Shown in pieces: positions 1-9,259 of a DNA stretch of 64,000 bases (positions are counted from its first letter, which is position 1; each line of letters starts with the position of its first letter). The DNA is taken from contig NZ_JASGBJ010000002.1 in the NCBI RefSeq assembly GCF_030053415.1, forward strand, positions 248,001 to 312,000. Direction: 5' to 3'. The DNA comes from Marinobacter sp. CHS3-4. Its GTDB lineage: Bacteria > Pseudomonadota > Gammaproteobacteria > Pseudomonadales > Oleiphilaceae. Position numbers and translations under genes: made by a program. The notes under the pieces are model-generated. The model did not search any database. It was not told where the DNA came from and was given only the letters and a program-made list of their open reading frames with translations.

Positions 1-300
1 GTCTGACGTACCGAATCCAACCCTGCCTTCGAGCGTGGGACTCAAAAACTGCTCCATGGCTTCTTCGTTAAGCTTCAGCAACCGCCGCCCGTAGCTCAGT
101 AATACCTCACCCTCTGATGTCAGTTGTACGTGGCGGGCATCTCGAATGAATAACGCCTTGCCCACTGTGTCTTCCAGACGCTTTATCTGCATGCTGATCG
201 CAGATGGCGTTCGATGAACCTGTTTGGCTGCACGCGTGAAACTGCCACTTTCAGCAATGGCCACGAAGGTTCTCAAAACATCATTATCCAGTAGCTGCAT
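1..300 (-). CDS. LysR-family transcriptional regulator, N-terminal part
   Basis: Only the first 100 codons are inside the window; the gene runs off the left edge. Translated from the ATG at 298-300 it starts MQLLDNDVLRTFVAIAESGS and shows the LysR winged helix-turn-helix, with the SFTRAAKQVHRTPSAISMQI recognition region at about residues 20-40 and the following RLE.TVGKALF wing. LysR proteins are dimeric or tetrameric DNA-binding regulators with a C-terminal effector domain, which is not visible here, so the ligand cannot be guessed. It is divergent from the small gene at 474, and the region between them holds a 12-bp inverted repeat (357-414) that could be its operator. Confidence 0.9.
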   Translation of the reverse strand, partial: MQLLDNDVLRTFVAIAESGSFTRAAKQVHRTPSAISMQIKRLEDTVGKALFIRDARHVQLTSEGEVLLSYGRRLLKLNEEAMEQFLSPTLEGRVGFGTSD

Positions 301-356
301 GTCGCGGGTTCCGCTAATAGTCAGGCCTTAATGAAACTGGTCCAATGGCAAGCCAA

Positions 357-414
357 TCAAGGTTCAATTTATCTTAACTAAGGTATCAGGTCTTTTCGTT
401 TGATTGAACCTTGA
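357..414. promoter_or_regulatory. 12-bp inverted repeat in the divergent LysR promoter region
   Basis: TCAAGGTTCAAT at 357-368 and its exact reverse complement ATTGAACCTTGA at 403-414 are separated by 34 bases, about 46 bp centre to centre, in the 173-bp gap between the LysR gene and the gene at 474. Two well-separated sites bound by one tetramer are typical of LysR regulators, so this is a plausible operator for autoregulation and control of the divergent gene. No T-tract follows, so it is not a terminator. Assignment to this regulator is inference. Confidence 0.5.
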
Positions 415-473
415 GCGTGAGCAATGATGATCGTGAACAAAGACATCCACCAACGTGTACCGGGAGGTAGACT

Positions 474-746
474 ATGAACACCGCCGAACTACAGTCCGCA
501 GGACTTCACCATAAAGGTACTGTTGGTGGGCTGATGAGCGCCGCAGAAACCTGGACAAAGCGCATCTCCCGCCGGCAGCAGTTTCGCCAGACCTTTCTTC
601 CGTTGCTGGAAGAGCGCGATCAGATTCTGTCGGACATCGGATATAGCCGCTTTGATATCCATCGCGCACTCAGATTGCCGCTTCGGCAAGACGCCATGGA
701 GTACATGGAAGCCAAACGGCAATTCCATCAGAAGCAAGCGTCTTAA
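474..746 (+). CDS. Small DUF1127-like protein
   Basis: A 90-residue protein with a good ribosome-binding site (GGGAGG, 464-469) before the ATG. The segment from about residue 42, with FLPLLEERDQILSDIGYSRF followed by DIHRALRLPL, resembles the DUF1127 (YjiS-like) helix pair whose core is usually LL.LsD..L.DIGlsR.di. Some DUF1127 proteins bind RNA and affect phosphate or carbon metabolism in alphaproteobacteria, but no role can be inferred here. The gene is divergent from the LysR gene and is probably its target. Its 3' end overlaps the RES toxin gene on the other strand by 4 bp. Confidence 0.65.
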   Translation: MNTAELQSAGLHHKGTVGGLMSAAETWTKRISRRQQFRQTFLPLLEERDQILSDIGYSRFDIHRALRLPLRQDAMEYMEAKRQFHQKQAS

Positions 747-1450
747 ATCTTGCTCACGCGATGAATGCCGCTGATGGCCTCGCCATTCCAGACAAATTCG
801 AAATGCGTGCTTTGAACCACGCTTTTCACATGTCTTGGAGTGAACAGGCCCCAACAAAGAGCGCCGGGGTTGCGTACGGAAAAGTATTGCAATCCCGAGG
901 CGCCCTCTTTCTTTAGCGCCTTGCCCAAGGTTCTGGACGCGGTATAGCTGACCGGATCATAGATGGCGTTATTCGCACTCCATTCAGTGGCATCGTGCCA
1001 ATCTGCCTCCCCCACTTTTACTCTCAAACCTCGGAAAACGAACCGGTCATAATCAAGGCCATGCACGCCTGCCCAATAGCGGCCCTGGTGGTATGCCACT
1101 TCCTTTACGGCTGTTGCCACCGAGTCCGCAATGTAAAGCACACCAAATTGGCCATCACTGAAACGACTACCGTCTGGATTCACATGCGTGAATGCGCTGA
1201 TCGCGTATGAGCAACCGGTGATTCCGAACGGAATCTCTGACGGATTGATCAGGTTAAGATTGCCAATCTCTGTCTGTATCCGCGGGTTGGTGAGTGCTTG
1301 GAGTTGATACAGCAGTTGGAACTCACTCTCGTCAGCGACATCATCAAACAGGCTGATCGGCGGGAATTTGGAGTTGATCAGGCGGAAACCGGTAAATGGC
1401 TCCAGAGTGCGAACGGGCGGCAGAGAACTGTTTGCCGAGTCTGTCACCAC
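743..1450 (-). CDS. RES-domain toxin (NAD+-degrading type)
   Basis: A 235-residue RES-domain protein. The family toxins (MbcT, ParT and relatives) cleave or phosphorolyse NAD+, or ADP-ribosylate, and are neutralised by an Xre/MbcA/ParS-type antitoxin. Visible family features are the early Arg in FTGFRL (about residue 22), the core GVLYIADSVATAVKEVAYHQ (about 103-122) with its Tyr and Glu, and SARTLGK-like SRTLGKALKKEGASGLQYFS further on. It begins at GTG 1448-1450 and overlaps the antitoxin stop by 7 nt, so translation is coupled with antitoxin first, as usual for this class. Which NAD+ chemistry it performs cannot be read from sequence. Confidence 0.88.
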   Translation of the reverse strand: MVTDSANSSLPPVRTLEPFTGFRLINSKFPPISLFDDVADESEFQLLYQLQALTNPRIQTEIGNLNLINPSEIPFGITGCSYAISAFTHVNPDGSRFSDGQFGVLYIADSVATAVKEVAYHQGRYWAGVHGLDYDRFVFRGLRVKVGEADWHDATEWSANNAIYDPVSYTASRTLGKALKKEGASGLQYFSVRNPGALCWGLFTPRHVKSVVQSTHFEFVWNGEAISGIHRVSKI

Positions 1451-1845
1451 AGCCCTCCGCGCAGGGCGTCGATCCGTTTAAAGGTTTCATAGAGCGCCGC
1501 AAACTGCCCGGTACTGATGATGTCCAACGGGCTTTTGCCGTTGAAGAACGGGTTATCGTTTTTCAACGCCATAAATCCATAGACGTTTTTGGGGTTTTCG
1601 AACAGTGTACGTAGCGCACTGTGAATGTTCAGCAGGTAGCTGATTCGCTCAAGCTGATCCTGGCTCAGGCTGGTTTGTGCCGGGTTCTTTCGGTATTTGT
1701 AATAGGCGGGCCGGGAAACCTGCAGAATCTTCTGAACCTGGTCTGCACTGCACCCCCAACGGTCCAGGATGGCAAACACTGCTTTCAGGCCAGCAGCGGA
1801 CATTTGATCACTGTCATTTCTTGGAAGTGCAGACGCCTGGCTCAT
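1444..1845 (-). CDS. Xre/MbcA/ParS-type antitoxin
   Basis: A 133-residue partner of the RES toxin. The N-terminal half (GLKAVFAILDRWGCSADQVQ followed by KILQVSRPAYYKYRKNP) is the Xre-like helix-turn-helix, and the C-terminal half (LERISYLLNIHSALRTLFEN through PLDIISTGQFAALYETFKRI) is the DUF2384-like toxin-binding region that plugs the active site in this family. It is first in the operon and overlaps the toxin start. Such antitoxins repress their own promoter. The ATG at 1843-1845 lacks a strong ribosome-binding site. Confidence 0.87.
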   Translation of the reverse strand: MSQASALPRNDSDQMSAAGLKAVFAILDRWGCSADQVQKILQVSRPAYYKYRKNPAQTSLSQDQLERISYLLNIHSALRTLFENPKNVYGFMALKNDNPFFNGKSPLDIISTGQFAALYETFKRIDALRGGLW

Positions 1846-1860
1846 ACCGGAAATCTCAAC

Positions 1861-1919
1861 AGACCATGATTTAGTAGTCTCAGAATAGACAATGTAAATA
1901 CAGGTGTCTATCGAAAGAC
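1861..1919. promoter_or_regulatory. Candidate antitoxin operator with repeated AGAC/GTCT half-sites
   Basis: Just upstream of the antitoxin start, AGAC at 1861 and GTCT at 1877 form one inverted pair. TAGACA at 1886-1891 and TGTCTA at 1905-1910 form a second, and another AGAC lies at 1916. The regular spacing of mirrored half-sites fits a dimeric Xre-type repressor binding its own promoter. The right-hand part overlaps the 3' end of acpH. Functional assignment is inference. Confidence 0.4.
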
Positions 1920-2486
1920 TGAATCAGCATGGCCCTGAAGATCCGGAAAAAACGCAAGAAAGTGCTCTTCTAGCGCGGATTCGTGGTCGCAAATCTCTTC
2001 GATAATTCCATGAAACGAATGGGTAAAGCGAACACGATTGGCAACGCGATCAATCGCAAAGCCAATGTTGTCCAGCCTCCGGTAAGAGCGAAACCAGTCA
2101 TACCGAACAATTCGGCCAGTCACCTTTTGCATTGGCTCTGGCATATGCTTGCGGTGACGTCGAAGCTCCCGATAGACCTGGCCGATAAATTCTTCCTGAC
2201 TTACATCACTGAATCTGTCCCAGTGACGCAACAGAAAATGGTCATAAAGGATGTCCAGCGCAACGCCCGCGAATCGTCTGCGTTGCTTTGAGAAAAGCTG
2301 TTTGCTGGCAATCACTTCCGGATGCTGATCCGTAAAGGTGTCGACCGCCAGGTGATGTAAAAGGCCTTCCCGCACATCAGATGGCAATTCATCTCTGTCC
2401 ACCCATTTCGCAAAATCCCCCATCAGACTGCCGACCCGGTGCAGTTCGCTGTCTGGTGCAAGAAACAAATGCGCGAGATGATTCAA
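1908..2486 (-). CDS. acpH: Acyl carrier protein phosphodiesterase (AcpH family)
   Basis: A 192-residue protein of the DUF479/AcpH family, which removes the 4'-phosphopantetheine arm from holo-acyl carrier protein. The N-terminus MNHLAHLFLA, then GSLMGDFAKW (about residues 19-28) and LLHHLAVDTFTDQHPEV (about 42-58) with family His/Asp residues, match. Length is normal for E. coli AcpH (193). The start is TTG at 2484-2486, preceded by CTGGAGATCC. No nearby ATG fits and family members begin at this MN.LAH sequence. It lies 14 bp downstream of the outer-membrane protein gene, probably co-transcribed. Confidence 0.9.
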   Translation of the reverse strand: MNHLAHLFLAPDSELHRVGSLMGDFAKWVDRDELPSDVREGLLHHLAVDTFTDQHPEVIASKQLFSKQRRRFAGVALDILYDHFLLRHWDRFSDVSQEEFIGQVYRELRRHRKHMPEPMQKVTGRIVRYDWFRSYRRLDNIGFAIDRVANRVRFTHSFHGIIEEICDHESALEEHFLAFFPDLQGHADSVFR

Positions 2487-2500
2487 GAGGATCTCCAGAG

Positions 2501-3052
2501 TCAGAAACGAATCGTAGCCCCCAGCCCCATTCCATCTATGATCGTGGTGCCATTGTCATAGTACTGCAAGTATTCGATGTTTCCAGACAGGCCGGGCGCA
2601 ATCTCAATGTCCAGACCAGCACCGAATGAAAAATCGGAATCTTCTTCGGTGGTTGTACCGGCGGACGAGGTTGCAATGATCTCCACGTGGGAAGCGCCAA
2701 ACAGAAAATAGGGCGTCACCGGCGATTGATTCGCCAAATGAAGCACTGCGTATGCACCCAAGGTATTATCCAGGGAATAGTCCACTCCTCGGAGATGATG
2801 GTCGTCAGTGCTGAAGCCAATTCTACCCTCAATACCAAAATACGGGTGTGGTTGGGCGCCGATTTTCGCAGACATCGTTTCCACACTTAGCCGATCAAAA
2901 CCGTCGTCAATCGATGCAAAGTTATAATATACCCCCGCATAAATGTCCGGGCCGGACTTATAAGGATCCGCGAAAGCCGGGGAGCTGATAATGATCAGCG
3001 GAAAGATTGCCGCCGCTGCAGTAAGTAGGTTCATTCGATTGCTTGTATTCAT
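2501..3052 (-). CDS. Outer-membrane beta-barrel protein
   Basis: A 183-residue protein with a signal peptide (hydrophobic segment about residues 9-27, cleavage near SPAFA-DP), followed by alternating beta-strand-like segments (IYAGVYYNFA, LGAYAVLHLA, PYFLFGASHV, FGAGLDIEIA, GNIEYLQYY) and a terminal Phe (GLGATIRF), the beta-signal recognised by the BAM complex. It resembles the porin-like OMP beta-brl domain, an 8-stranded barrel. The start ATG at 3050-3052 has GGAG upstream. Function beyond an outer-membrane location is unknown. Confidence 0.8.
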   Translation of the reverse strand: MNTSNRMNLLTAAAAIFPLIIISSPAFADPYKSGPDIYAGVYYNFASIDDGFDRLSVETMSAKIGAQPHPYFGIEGRIGFSTDDHHLRGVDYSLDNTLGAYAVLHLANQSPVTPYFLFGASHVEIIATSSAGTTTEEDSDFSFGAGLDIEIAPGLSGNIEYLQYYDNGTTIIDGMGLGATIRF

Positions 3053-3210
3053 CAGACGGTCTCCGGTTTGGCTGAACTGCGTTCCCTAGCAACTACTTCC
3101 TGAAGCCTGCCCTTACCTGACCAGCAAAACCAGCTCCCGAACCCCGCTTTACCTTAAATTTACCTGCCTTGAAACTGCCTGTAACACCCTGACACAACGG
3201 GGGTTCCACC

Positions 3211-4728
3211 TTGCGAATGGGGCATGCCGGATGTATTCTGACGCTCTCTCTGTTCAGCCGGCTTGAGCGTCCTTTGAGAAATCTGAGTCCTGTCGTTTTC
3301 ATTGTCAGCATCATGTTCATACTTTTGAGTATTTTCATGGTCTTACCGGTGCTTCTTTTAGTTAATTCTGAAGCACCGAATGCTATGGCATTTGCGGAAT
3401 CGTCTGCCATCTGTCTGGGCACGGGACTTATCGGGATATTGATGACCCGTCGCAGTGCTCAGGACCTGAAGCCACGCTTCATGTTTGTACTGACCGTTTC
3501 CAGCTGGTTCATTCTTTCCCTGCTGTCTGGCCTTCCCCTGTATCTGAGCGATCTTGATCTGACGCTTGGCGAAGCTTTTTTCGAAAGTACTTCCGGTATT
3601 ACAACGACGGGCGCCACCGTACTGTCCGGACTGGACACCATGGATGCAGACCTGCTTCTGTGGCGCTCGATTCTTCAGTGGATCGGCGGCATCGGTATCA
3701 TAGGCATGTTCGTTGCGGTACTGCCGTTCCTTCGGGTGGGCGGCATGCGGCTGTTTGCCACCGAGTCCTCAGAGTGGACAGACAAAGCCCTGCCCCGGAT
3801 GAAAACACTCAGCCGCGGATTGCTGGTGGTTTACGTGGCTTTTTCCATAATCGCAGTGGTGGTGTACTGGCTATCGGGAATGAGCCTGTTCGATGCCTTC
3901 AACCACGGCCTGACCAGCATTGCCACAGGTGGCTTTTCAACCTCTGATTCGTCCATGGCTAAATTCGACTCGAATCTGATCTTGTTGGAAGCCACCTTCT
4001 TCATGATGATTGGTAGCCTGCCCTTCTTCCTGTTCGTCCGAGAAATGCATGGCCAACACGGCGTGCTGTTCCGCGATCAACAGGTCCGGCTGTTTGTCAC
4101 CATTCTATTGGTGGTACCGGCACTGTTGACCTCCTATCGCTGGACGGTCTCCGGCGGTGAACTGGACCTGATCGACGGCTATGTGTCGACTCTGTTCAAC
4201 GTTACCTCGGTGGTAACAACCACGGGATATGCGTCTGACGATTATTCGTCGTGGGGGCCGCTGGCCTTCGTTGTGTTTTTCTTCCTGATGTTCGTGGGCG
4301 GGTGTTCGGGCTCTACAGCGGGCGGCATGAAAATTTTCAGGTTCCAGCTATCGCTGCTGGTGCTGAGAGAACAATTGATGCGGCTTCTCCATCCTCGGGC
4401 GGTACTGACACGCAATTACAACGGGCGAGCCGTCAGTGACGAAATCATTGCGTCGATGATTGCCTACACGTTTATCTTCCTGCTTTGCCTTCTGCTGATT
4501 ACAACCGCGATGGCGGCGTTGCAGCTGGATTTCATCACCAGCCTGACCAGTGCGCTGACAGTTTTGACGAATGTTGGCCCAGGTCTCGGGGAAATCGTGG
4601 GTCCGGCTGGCAACTTTGAGCCCATTCCAGAGATCGGCAAGTGGATTCTCTCGGTGGGAATGCTGATGGGCCGGCTCGAGATTCTCAGCGTTGTGATCGT
4701 GCTCTCGCCGGCCTTCTGGCGCAGTTAA
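3211..4728 (+). CDS. trkH: TrkH-family potassium uptake channel subunit
   Basis: A membrane protein of about 500 residues with four repeated M1-P-M2 units. The four selectivity-filter loops are visible in STSGITTTGATVLSG, GLTSIATGGFSTSD, NVTSVVTTTGYASDD and ALTVLTNVGPGLGE, each carrying the filter Gly. TrkH/KtrB proteins conduct K+ (or Na+) across the inner membrane, gated by a cytosolic TrkA/KtrA ring; trkA is not in this window. The start is uncertain: TTG 3211 is given, ATG 3217 and TTG 3274 (just before the first membrane segment) are alternatives, and none has a strong ribosome-binding site. It converges on the esterase gene with a 1-bp gap. Confidence 0.93.
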   Translation: MRMGHAGCILTLSLFSRLERPLRNLSPVVFIVSIMFILLSIFMVLPVLLLVNSEAPNAMAFAESSAICLGTGLIGILMTRRSAQDLKPRFMFVLTVSSWFILSLLSGLPLYLSDLDLTLGEAFFESTSGITTTGATVLSGLDTMDADLLLWRSILQWIGGIGIIGMFVAVLPFLRVGGMRLFATESSEWTDKALPRMKTLSRGLLVVYVAFSIIAVVVYWLSGMSLFDAFNHGLTSIATGGFSTSDSSMAKFDSNLILLEATFFMMIGSLPFFLFVREMHGQHGVLFRDQQVRLFVTILLVVPALLTSYRWTVSGGELDLIDGYVSTLFNVTSVVTTTGYASDDYSSWGPLAFVVFFFLMFVGGCSGSTAGGMKIFRFQLSLLVLREQLMRLLHPRAVLTRNYNGRAVSDEIIASMIAYTFIFLLCLLLITTAMAALQLDFITSLTSALTVLTNVGPGLGEIVGPAGNFEPIPEIGKWILSVGMLMGRLEILSVVIVLSPAFWRS

Positions 4729-4729
4729 A

Positions 4730-5389
4730 TCACAGAACGTGTGCTTTCAGAAACTCACCGATATCGACGATCTCTTCCAGGCACACACTGTGTTCCATCG
4801 GATAGGTCTGGTAAGACGGGCTGAACCCTAACTCTTTTAGCTGCTCCACACTTTTGCGCCCCAGAGACTCTGGCACCATCGGGTCAAACGAACCGTGGTA
4901 GACCTTGATGGGAATGTCACGGTTACTATCAGAGATCTTTACGGTTTTAGCTGTCGCAAAATAGGTTGATAACGCGATGATTCCGGCCAGTCGCTTGGGA
5001 TAACTCAGCCCCAACTCGTAAGCGACAGCCCCACCCTGGGAAAATCCGGCAATCACAATGTTATCGCTGCTGACACCACGTTCGATCTCTTGATCGACCA
5101 GCTTTGCCACAGCATCCGAAGAAGCCATCAATTGCTCGGTGTCCACCACCCGGTCAATGTCCATCGCCCGAATGTCATACCAGGCAGGCATTCTCATGCC
5201 ACCGTTGATGGTCACTGGCAGGTTCGGTGCGTGTGGGAAAATAAAGCGCACGGCCGCGTCTGAAGGCAAGCCAAGTTCTGGAACAACGGGCTCAAAATCA
5301 TGGCCACTTGCGCCCAGCCCATGAAGCCAGATCACAGAGGCTGTCGGGTTGGAATTGGTTTCTATCTCAATGGTTTTCAAAGCTTCCAC
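4730..5389 (-). CDS. Carboxylesterase / lysophospholipase-like alpha/beta hydrolase
   Basis: A 219-residue alpha/beta hydrolase of the phospholipase/carboxylesterase family (COG0400, like Pseudomonas EstB). ASVIWLHGLGASGHDFEPVV supplies the oxyanion-hole region, GFSQGG (about residue 115) the nucleophilic Ser, SFDPMVP (about 167) the Asp and MEHSVC (about 199) the His. It starts at GTG 5387-5389 with GAGG upstream. The natural substrate is unknown; family members hydrolyse short acyl esters or lysophospholipids. It follows the acyltransferase gene by 14 bp on the same strand, so a shared lipid-related transcript is possible. Confidence 0.87.
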   Translation of the reverse strand: MEALKTIEIETNSNPTASVIWLHGLGASGHDFEPVVPELGLPSDAAVRFIFPHAPNLPVTINGGMRMPAWYDIRAMDIDRVVDTEQLMASSDAVAKLVDQEIERGVSSDNIVIAGFSQGGAVAYELGLSYPKRLAGIIALSTYFATAKTVKISDSNRDIPIKVYHGSFDPMVPESLGRKSVEQLKELGFSPSYQTYPMEHSVCLEEIVDIGEFLKAHVL

Positions 5390-5403
5390 AAATACCTCAG
5401 AAA

Positions 5404-6609
5404 TCAGTTCGAAGATTCGTTTGGAGACGGATTTCGGCCATTCGCTTCCAGAGCGCTCACCACCGGGTTTGCGTACATATCCAGAAGATACGGCTGCGCG
5501 GCCGGAGCACAGGCGTCCAGCCGCCGCTTCATTTCCGCTTCGGCCGCGTCAATATCGGCAGGCGACCAGGTTTCTGCCGTTACCACAGAATCACTGACAA
5601 AGTCTTCCGTGCTACGGGCATCTGGATGAATGGATCGCTGCTGATAGGCCACCAGATTGGATAAGTGCAGATGGTAATTGGCGTGCATTTCGTGGTCGAT
5701 TCTGGCGGCAAATTCTTTGGGGTTGTCTTCTGCATCGGCAATTGGCTTTCCGAAATGCACGTGCACGTGACCCTTGTAGCCGGTCAGGCCTTTCATGATG
5801 GATTCGGTGTCTTCGTCTTTGGTTTTCGCGTATTGGCCGGTTCTGGCGCGGGTCTCCAGCTCACGGGCCTTGTCCAGATCACAGGGGTCATACTCGTAAG
5901 CGATCGACACCGGAACAATGTGCAAACGGTTCATGGCTTCGGCAAAACTCAGGCCGGTCTTCTTCCGGCTCATATAAAACATCTTGATGATCGCCGGGTC
6001 TGTACAGTCCAGCCCGTCCTTTGCCCGCCCTTCCCGCTGAGCAATCCATATGCTCTCGTTGTTATCGATGCTGTGGTTGATAAACCCGGAAAGCGTCAGG
6101 TAGGCGTCACGCATCTCACGCGGGCTGGTCATGTTCCGACGAACCACAAAGCTCTTGTTTAGCCGCATCATTTCCGCAAATACACGATTCGACAGCAGGT
6201 TATCGCCGATCGCAATTCGCGTGGTATTAAAGCCGTTGGCGAACAGAAGGTAGTTCACCACCATGGGATCAAACACGATGTCCCGGTGATTGGAAATGAA
6301 CAGATAAGCGCCGGTTTTATTAAGGTTCTCCAGACCGCTCTGGGTGACCCGACTGGTGGTGTCCCCCACCAGATCCCCCACATACCCGGACAACTTTGCC
6401 TGCAGATCGTTGATCCTGGTTACCTGGCCAAACTGGCGTATCAACCAGCGTCGAATCCAGCCCCGTAACAGGGCTGGCGCCCACCGCGAAACAACTGGCG
6501 CTTTGAAACGGCCAATCATGTCCAGAAACTCAGTGTCCCGGACCAATTGATTGATTGCCGTTTGGGTTTCGTCATCGCCGTATGGGCGGATGGCATCAAA
6601 GTCCTGCAT
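5404..6609 (-). CDS. 1-acyl-glycerol-3-phosphate acyltransferase-like protein
   Basis: A 401-residue PlsB/PlsC-type acyltransferase. The catalytic NHX4D box is SNHRDIVFDP at about residues 118-127, followed by the acceptor-binding region around VVRRNMTSPREMRD and WIAQREGRAKDG. Family members transfer an acyl chain to glycerol-3-phosphate or lysophosphatidate at the inner membrane. The protein is longer than a typical PlsC (about 240) and has its own C-terminal region, so the exact acceptor is open. Start chosen at ATG 6607-6609 because GGACAGGAAATTC precedes it; an upstream TTG at 6657 would add 16 residues. Confidence 0.85.
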   Translation of the reverse strand: MQDFDAIRPYGDDETQTAINQLVRDTEFLDMIGRFKAPVVSRWAPALLRGWIRRWLIRQFGQVTRINDLQAKLSGYVGDLVGDTTSRVTQSGLENLNKTGAYLFISNHRDIVFDPMVVNYLLFANGFNTTRIAIGDNLLSNRVFAEMMRLNKSFVVRRNMTSPREMRDAYLTLSGFINHSIDNNESIWIAQREGRAKDGLDCTDPAIIKMFYMSRKKTGLSFAEAMNRLHIVPVSIAYEYDPCDLDKARELETRARTGQYAKTKDEDTESIMKGLTGYKGHVHVHFGKPIADAEDNPKEFAARIDHEMHANYHLHLSNLVAYQQRSIHPDARSTEDFVSDSVVTAETWSPADIDAAEAEMKRRLDACAPAAQPYLLDMYANPVVSALEANGRNPSPNESSN

Positions 6610-6756
6610 GAATTTCCTGTCCGTTGATTGCAGAAAAAGCGGTATTGTAGCCTCCAAAGCCCCCGCCTGTCTTTTGCGTTTCTGGTACCATAGCGCGTTC
6701 GCAATGAACCCCCTACTAAACGCACGCTCTTGGCACCCGACCGGTTCGAATACACT

Positions 6757-8622
6757 ATGGATTTTGAGCAGTTAAGCACCGTTCGCCCCGAAACGACCGG
6801 AGAAAGCCCCGAAGACGTTCTTCACCGGGTGTTCGGGTACGAATCTTTCCGGCTGTTGCAGGGCGACATCATACGGGAAGTCGTCGCTGGTGGTGATGCC
6901 CTGGTACTGATGCCGACTGGCGGGGGCAAATCTCTCTGTTACCAGGTGCCGGCGCTCGTTCGAACCGGCACCGCCGTGGTGATTTCGCCCCTGATTGCTC
7001 TGATGCAGGATCAGGTCGCAGCGTTGAAAGAACTGGGGGTAAAAGCCGCTTTCCTGAACTCGACCATGGACGTTGATCAAGCCATGGACACCGAAAACGC
7101 ACTGATGACCGGTGAGCTTGACCTGCTCTACTGCGCACCAGAGCGGTTGATTCAGCCGCGCACCCTGAATCTTCTCAAGGAAGCTTCGCTGTCACTGTTT
7201 GCTATCGACGAGGCGCACTGCGTTTCCCAGTGGGGACATGATTTCAGATCCGACTACCTGGAACTCACCCGTTTGGCCACGGAGTTTCCAGGCATACCCA
7301 GAATCGCACTGACGGCAACCGCCGATGAACGCACCCGCAAGGAAATCGCTGAACGGCTGTCACTGACCCGGGCTCGTCATTTTGTCAGCAGTTTTGATCG
7401 GCCGAATATCCAGTACCGTATCGCCGCAAAAACCAACGCCAACCGGCAACTCCTGGATTTTATATCAGCAGAGCACAGCGGTGACTGTGGCATTGTCTAT
7501 TGCCTGTCCCGAAACAAAGTGGACGCAACCGCCAAGTTGCTTCAGAAGCAGGGCTATGCGGCGCTTCCCTACCACGCCGGGCTGGACGCCCGCACGCGGG
7601 CTAGCCACCAGGAGCGCTTCCTGAGGGAAGACGGCATTATTATCGTTGCCACCATCGCCTTTGGCATGGGTATCGACAAACCCGATGTTCGATTTGTCGC
7701 TCACATGGACCTGCCCAAAAGCCTGGAAGCCTATTACCAGGAAACCGGGCGTGCGGGCCGCGACGGAAAACCCTCCACTGCCTGGATGGTGTATGGCCTT
7801 CAGGATGTCATCAAACTGAGGCAAATGCTGGAAGCGTCACAGGGGAACGACCAATTCAAGCGAGTAGAACGGCAGAAGCTGGATGCAATGCTGGGGCTTT
7901 GTGAAGTCACCCAATGTCGGCGTCAGGTGCTACTTCGCTACTTTGGTGACACGCTGGACACCCCCTGCGGAAACTGCGATACCTGCCTGAACCCACCAGA
8001 AACCTGGGACGGGAAAGTGGCTGTGCAGAAGGCTCTATCCTGCGTTTTCCGTACCGGCCAACGATTTGGCGTCACTTACCTGATCGATGTTCTGCGGGGT
8101 TCTGAAAACGAACGGATTATTCAGTCCGGCCATCAGGCTGTATCCACCTACGGTATTGGTCAGGAACTGTCAGCGAACGAATGGAAATCTGTGTTTCGCC
8201 AACTTGTCGCAAACGGTTACCTTCGGGCTGATCCGGATGGGTTTGGTGCACTGCAATTGACCGAAGAGTGTCGGCCTCTTTTGAAAGGCGAAGTGGATAT
8301 CGAGCTTAGAAAGGACCCCGTTCAAAAACCGGGCAAAACCAGAGCGTCTGGCGGAAGTTCAAGCCGCAACCGTAAATACGTCGATGAAGTCGAAGACAAG
8401 GAAGCCTGGGAGGCACTGCGGGCTTGCAGAAAGGCGCTGGCCGAGGAAAAAGGCGTTCCGCCTTACGTTATTTTTCACGACGCCACATTGTTCGAAATCC
8501 TTGAAAAACAGCCCGCGACTTTGGCCGATATGGCCGACATCACGGGCGTTGGCGCTGCCAAATTGGAGAAGTACGGCGCTCAGTTCCTATCCGCGCTGAA
8601 GCCTTTCTTGCGAACCCGATAA
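6757..8622 (+). CDS. recQ: ATP-dependent DNA helicase RecQ
   Basis: A 621-residue RecQ helicase, normal for the bacterial family. It shows motif [15 protein letters not shown] (about residue 52), the DEAH box [20 protein letters not shown] (about 150), motif [12 protein letters not shown] (about 330), the RQC zinc cysteines C.VTQCRRQ and CGNCDTC (about 380-410), and an HRDC domain at the C-terminus ([20 protein letters not shown]). RecQ unwinds DNA 3' to 5' in RecF-pathway recombination and fork repair. ATG 6757 is preferred over TTG 6730. Its 3' end overlaps the converging DUF4442 gene by 43 bp. Confidence 0.97.
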   Translation: MDFEQLSTVRPETTGESPEDVLHRVFGYESFRLLQGDIIREVVAGGDALVLMPTGGGKSLCYQVPALVRTGTAVVISPLIALMQDQVAALKELGVKAAFLNSTMDVDQAMDTENALMTGELDLLYCAPERLIQPRTLNLLKEASLSLFAIDEAHCVSQWGHDFRSDYLELTRLATEFPGIPRIALTATADERTRKEIAERLSLTRARHFVSSFDRPNIQYRIAAKTNANRQLLDFISAEHSGDCGIVYCLSRNKVDATAKLLQKQGYAALPYHAGLDARTRASHQERFLREDGIIIVATIAFGMGIDKPDVRFVAHMDLPKSLEAYYQETGRAGRDGKPSTAWMVYGLQDVIKLRQMLEASQGNDQFKRVERQKLDAMLGLCEVTQCRRQVLLRYFGDTLDTPCGNCDTCLNPPETWDGKVAVQKALSCVFRTGQRFGVTYLIDVLRGSENERIIQSGHQAVSTYGIGQELSANEWKSVFRQLVANGYLRADPDGFGALQLTEECRPLLKGEVDIELRKDPVQKPGKTRASGGSSSRNRKYVDEVEDKEAWEALRACRKALAEEKGVPPYVIFHDATLFEILEKQPATLADMADITGVGAAKLEKYGAQFLSALKPFLRTR

Positions 8623-9137
8623 TGAGCGACGGAAGTAGCCACGTGGTTTCCCTCCTGATCGTACATCAGGCCCTCCAGCTCGAAGGCGGCCCGGCCGGTT
8701 GAATCCGCTTCGGCTTTTATCGCTTCTACAGCTTCCTCATCCAGTGAAAATTCAACAACCACATCGGAATTGGCCGCTTGCAGAAACTTCAACGTCATTT
8801 CTTTCAGAATCGGAGTGTAGGCCGGACCAAGATCAAACAGGGTCAACACCCCGCCCGGTATTTCAGCCACCAGGAAATAGGCCCCGGCATATAGGCTGCC
8901 AAAGTGATTTTTATTGCCCTTTAGCGGAATGTGCGCCTTGACGTAACCCGGCCGCAATTCGACGACGCGAAAACCGTTGCGGGGCGCAAAAGGAATGGAA
9001 AGTCCGATAATCCGATTCACAGCGGCATAACCGCTGGTTTTGCGCAACCACTTCAGAGGTGAGCCCAGGCCCGCCTCTGGGTCAGAACCGGCCACCCACT
9101 GCCCTGTCGCACCAATTACATTGTCGATCCACGCCAT
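8580..9137 (-). CDS. Hotdog-fold thioesterase-like protein (DUF4442)
   Basis: A 185-residue hotdog-fold protein of the DUF4442/YiiD-C type, similar to acyl-CoA thioesterases of the PaaI superfamily. The core [20 protein letters not shown] is at about residues 74-93, in the position of the family's hotdog helix. Substrate is unknown. Start chosen at ATG 9135-9137, with GGGGT at suitable spacing, rather than TTG 9155. The last 43 bp overlap recQ in the convergent direction, so the two messages share complementary 3' ends. Confidence 0.8.
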   Translation of the reverse strand: MAWIDNVIGATGQWVAGSDPEAGLGSPLKWLRKTSGYAAVNRIIGLSIPFAPRNGFRVVELRPGYVKAHIPLKGNKNHFGSLYAGAYFLVAEIPGGVLTLFDLGPAYTPILKEMTLKFLQAANSDVVVEFSLDEEAVEAIKAEADSTGRAAFELEGLMYDQEGNHVATSVAHYRVRKKGFSADRN

Positions 9138-9259
9138 TCGTTTACCCCAAAACAATGATTAACAATTCAACGCTGTTGCCCGGCGGATTCTGATCTAGAA
9201 TAAGACCGTATTGATATCAACCAGCCGAAACTATTCGCTTAGTGTAAAGCAAAGGAAGC

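Noticed and set aside
3139..3206. Possible long hairpin (AACCCCG with CGGGGGTT) before trkH
   Set aside because: Arms are short, imperfect and about 55 bases apart; no T-tract.
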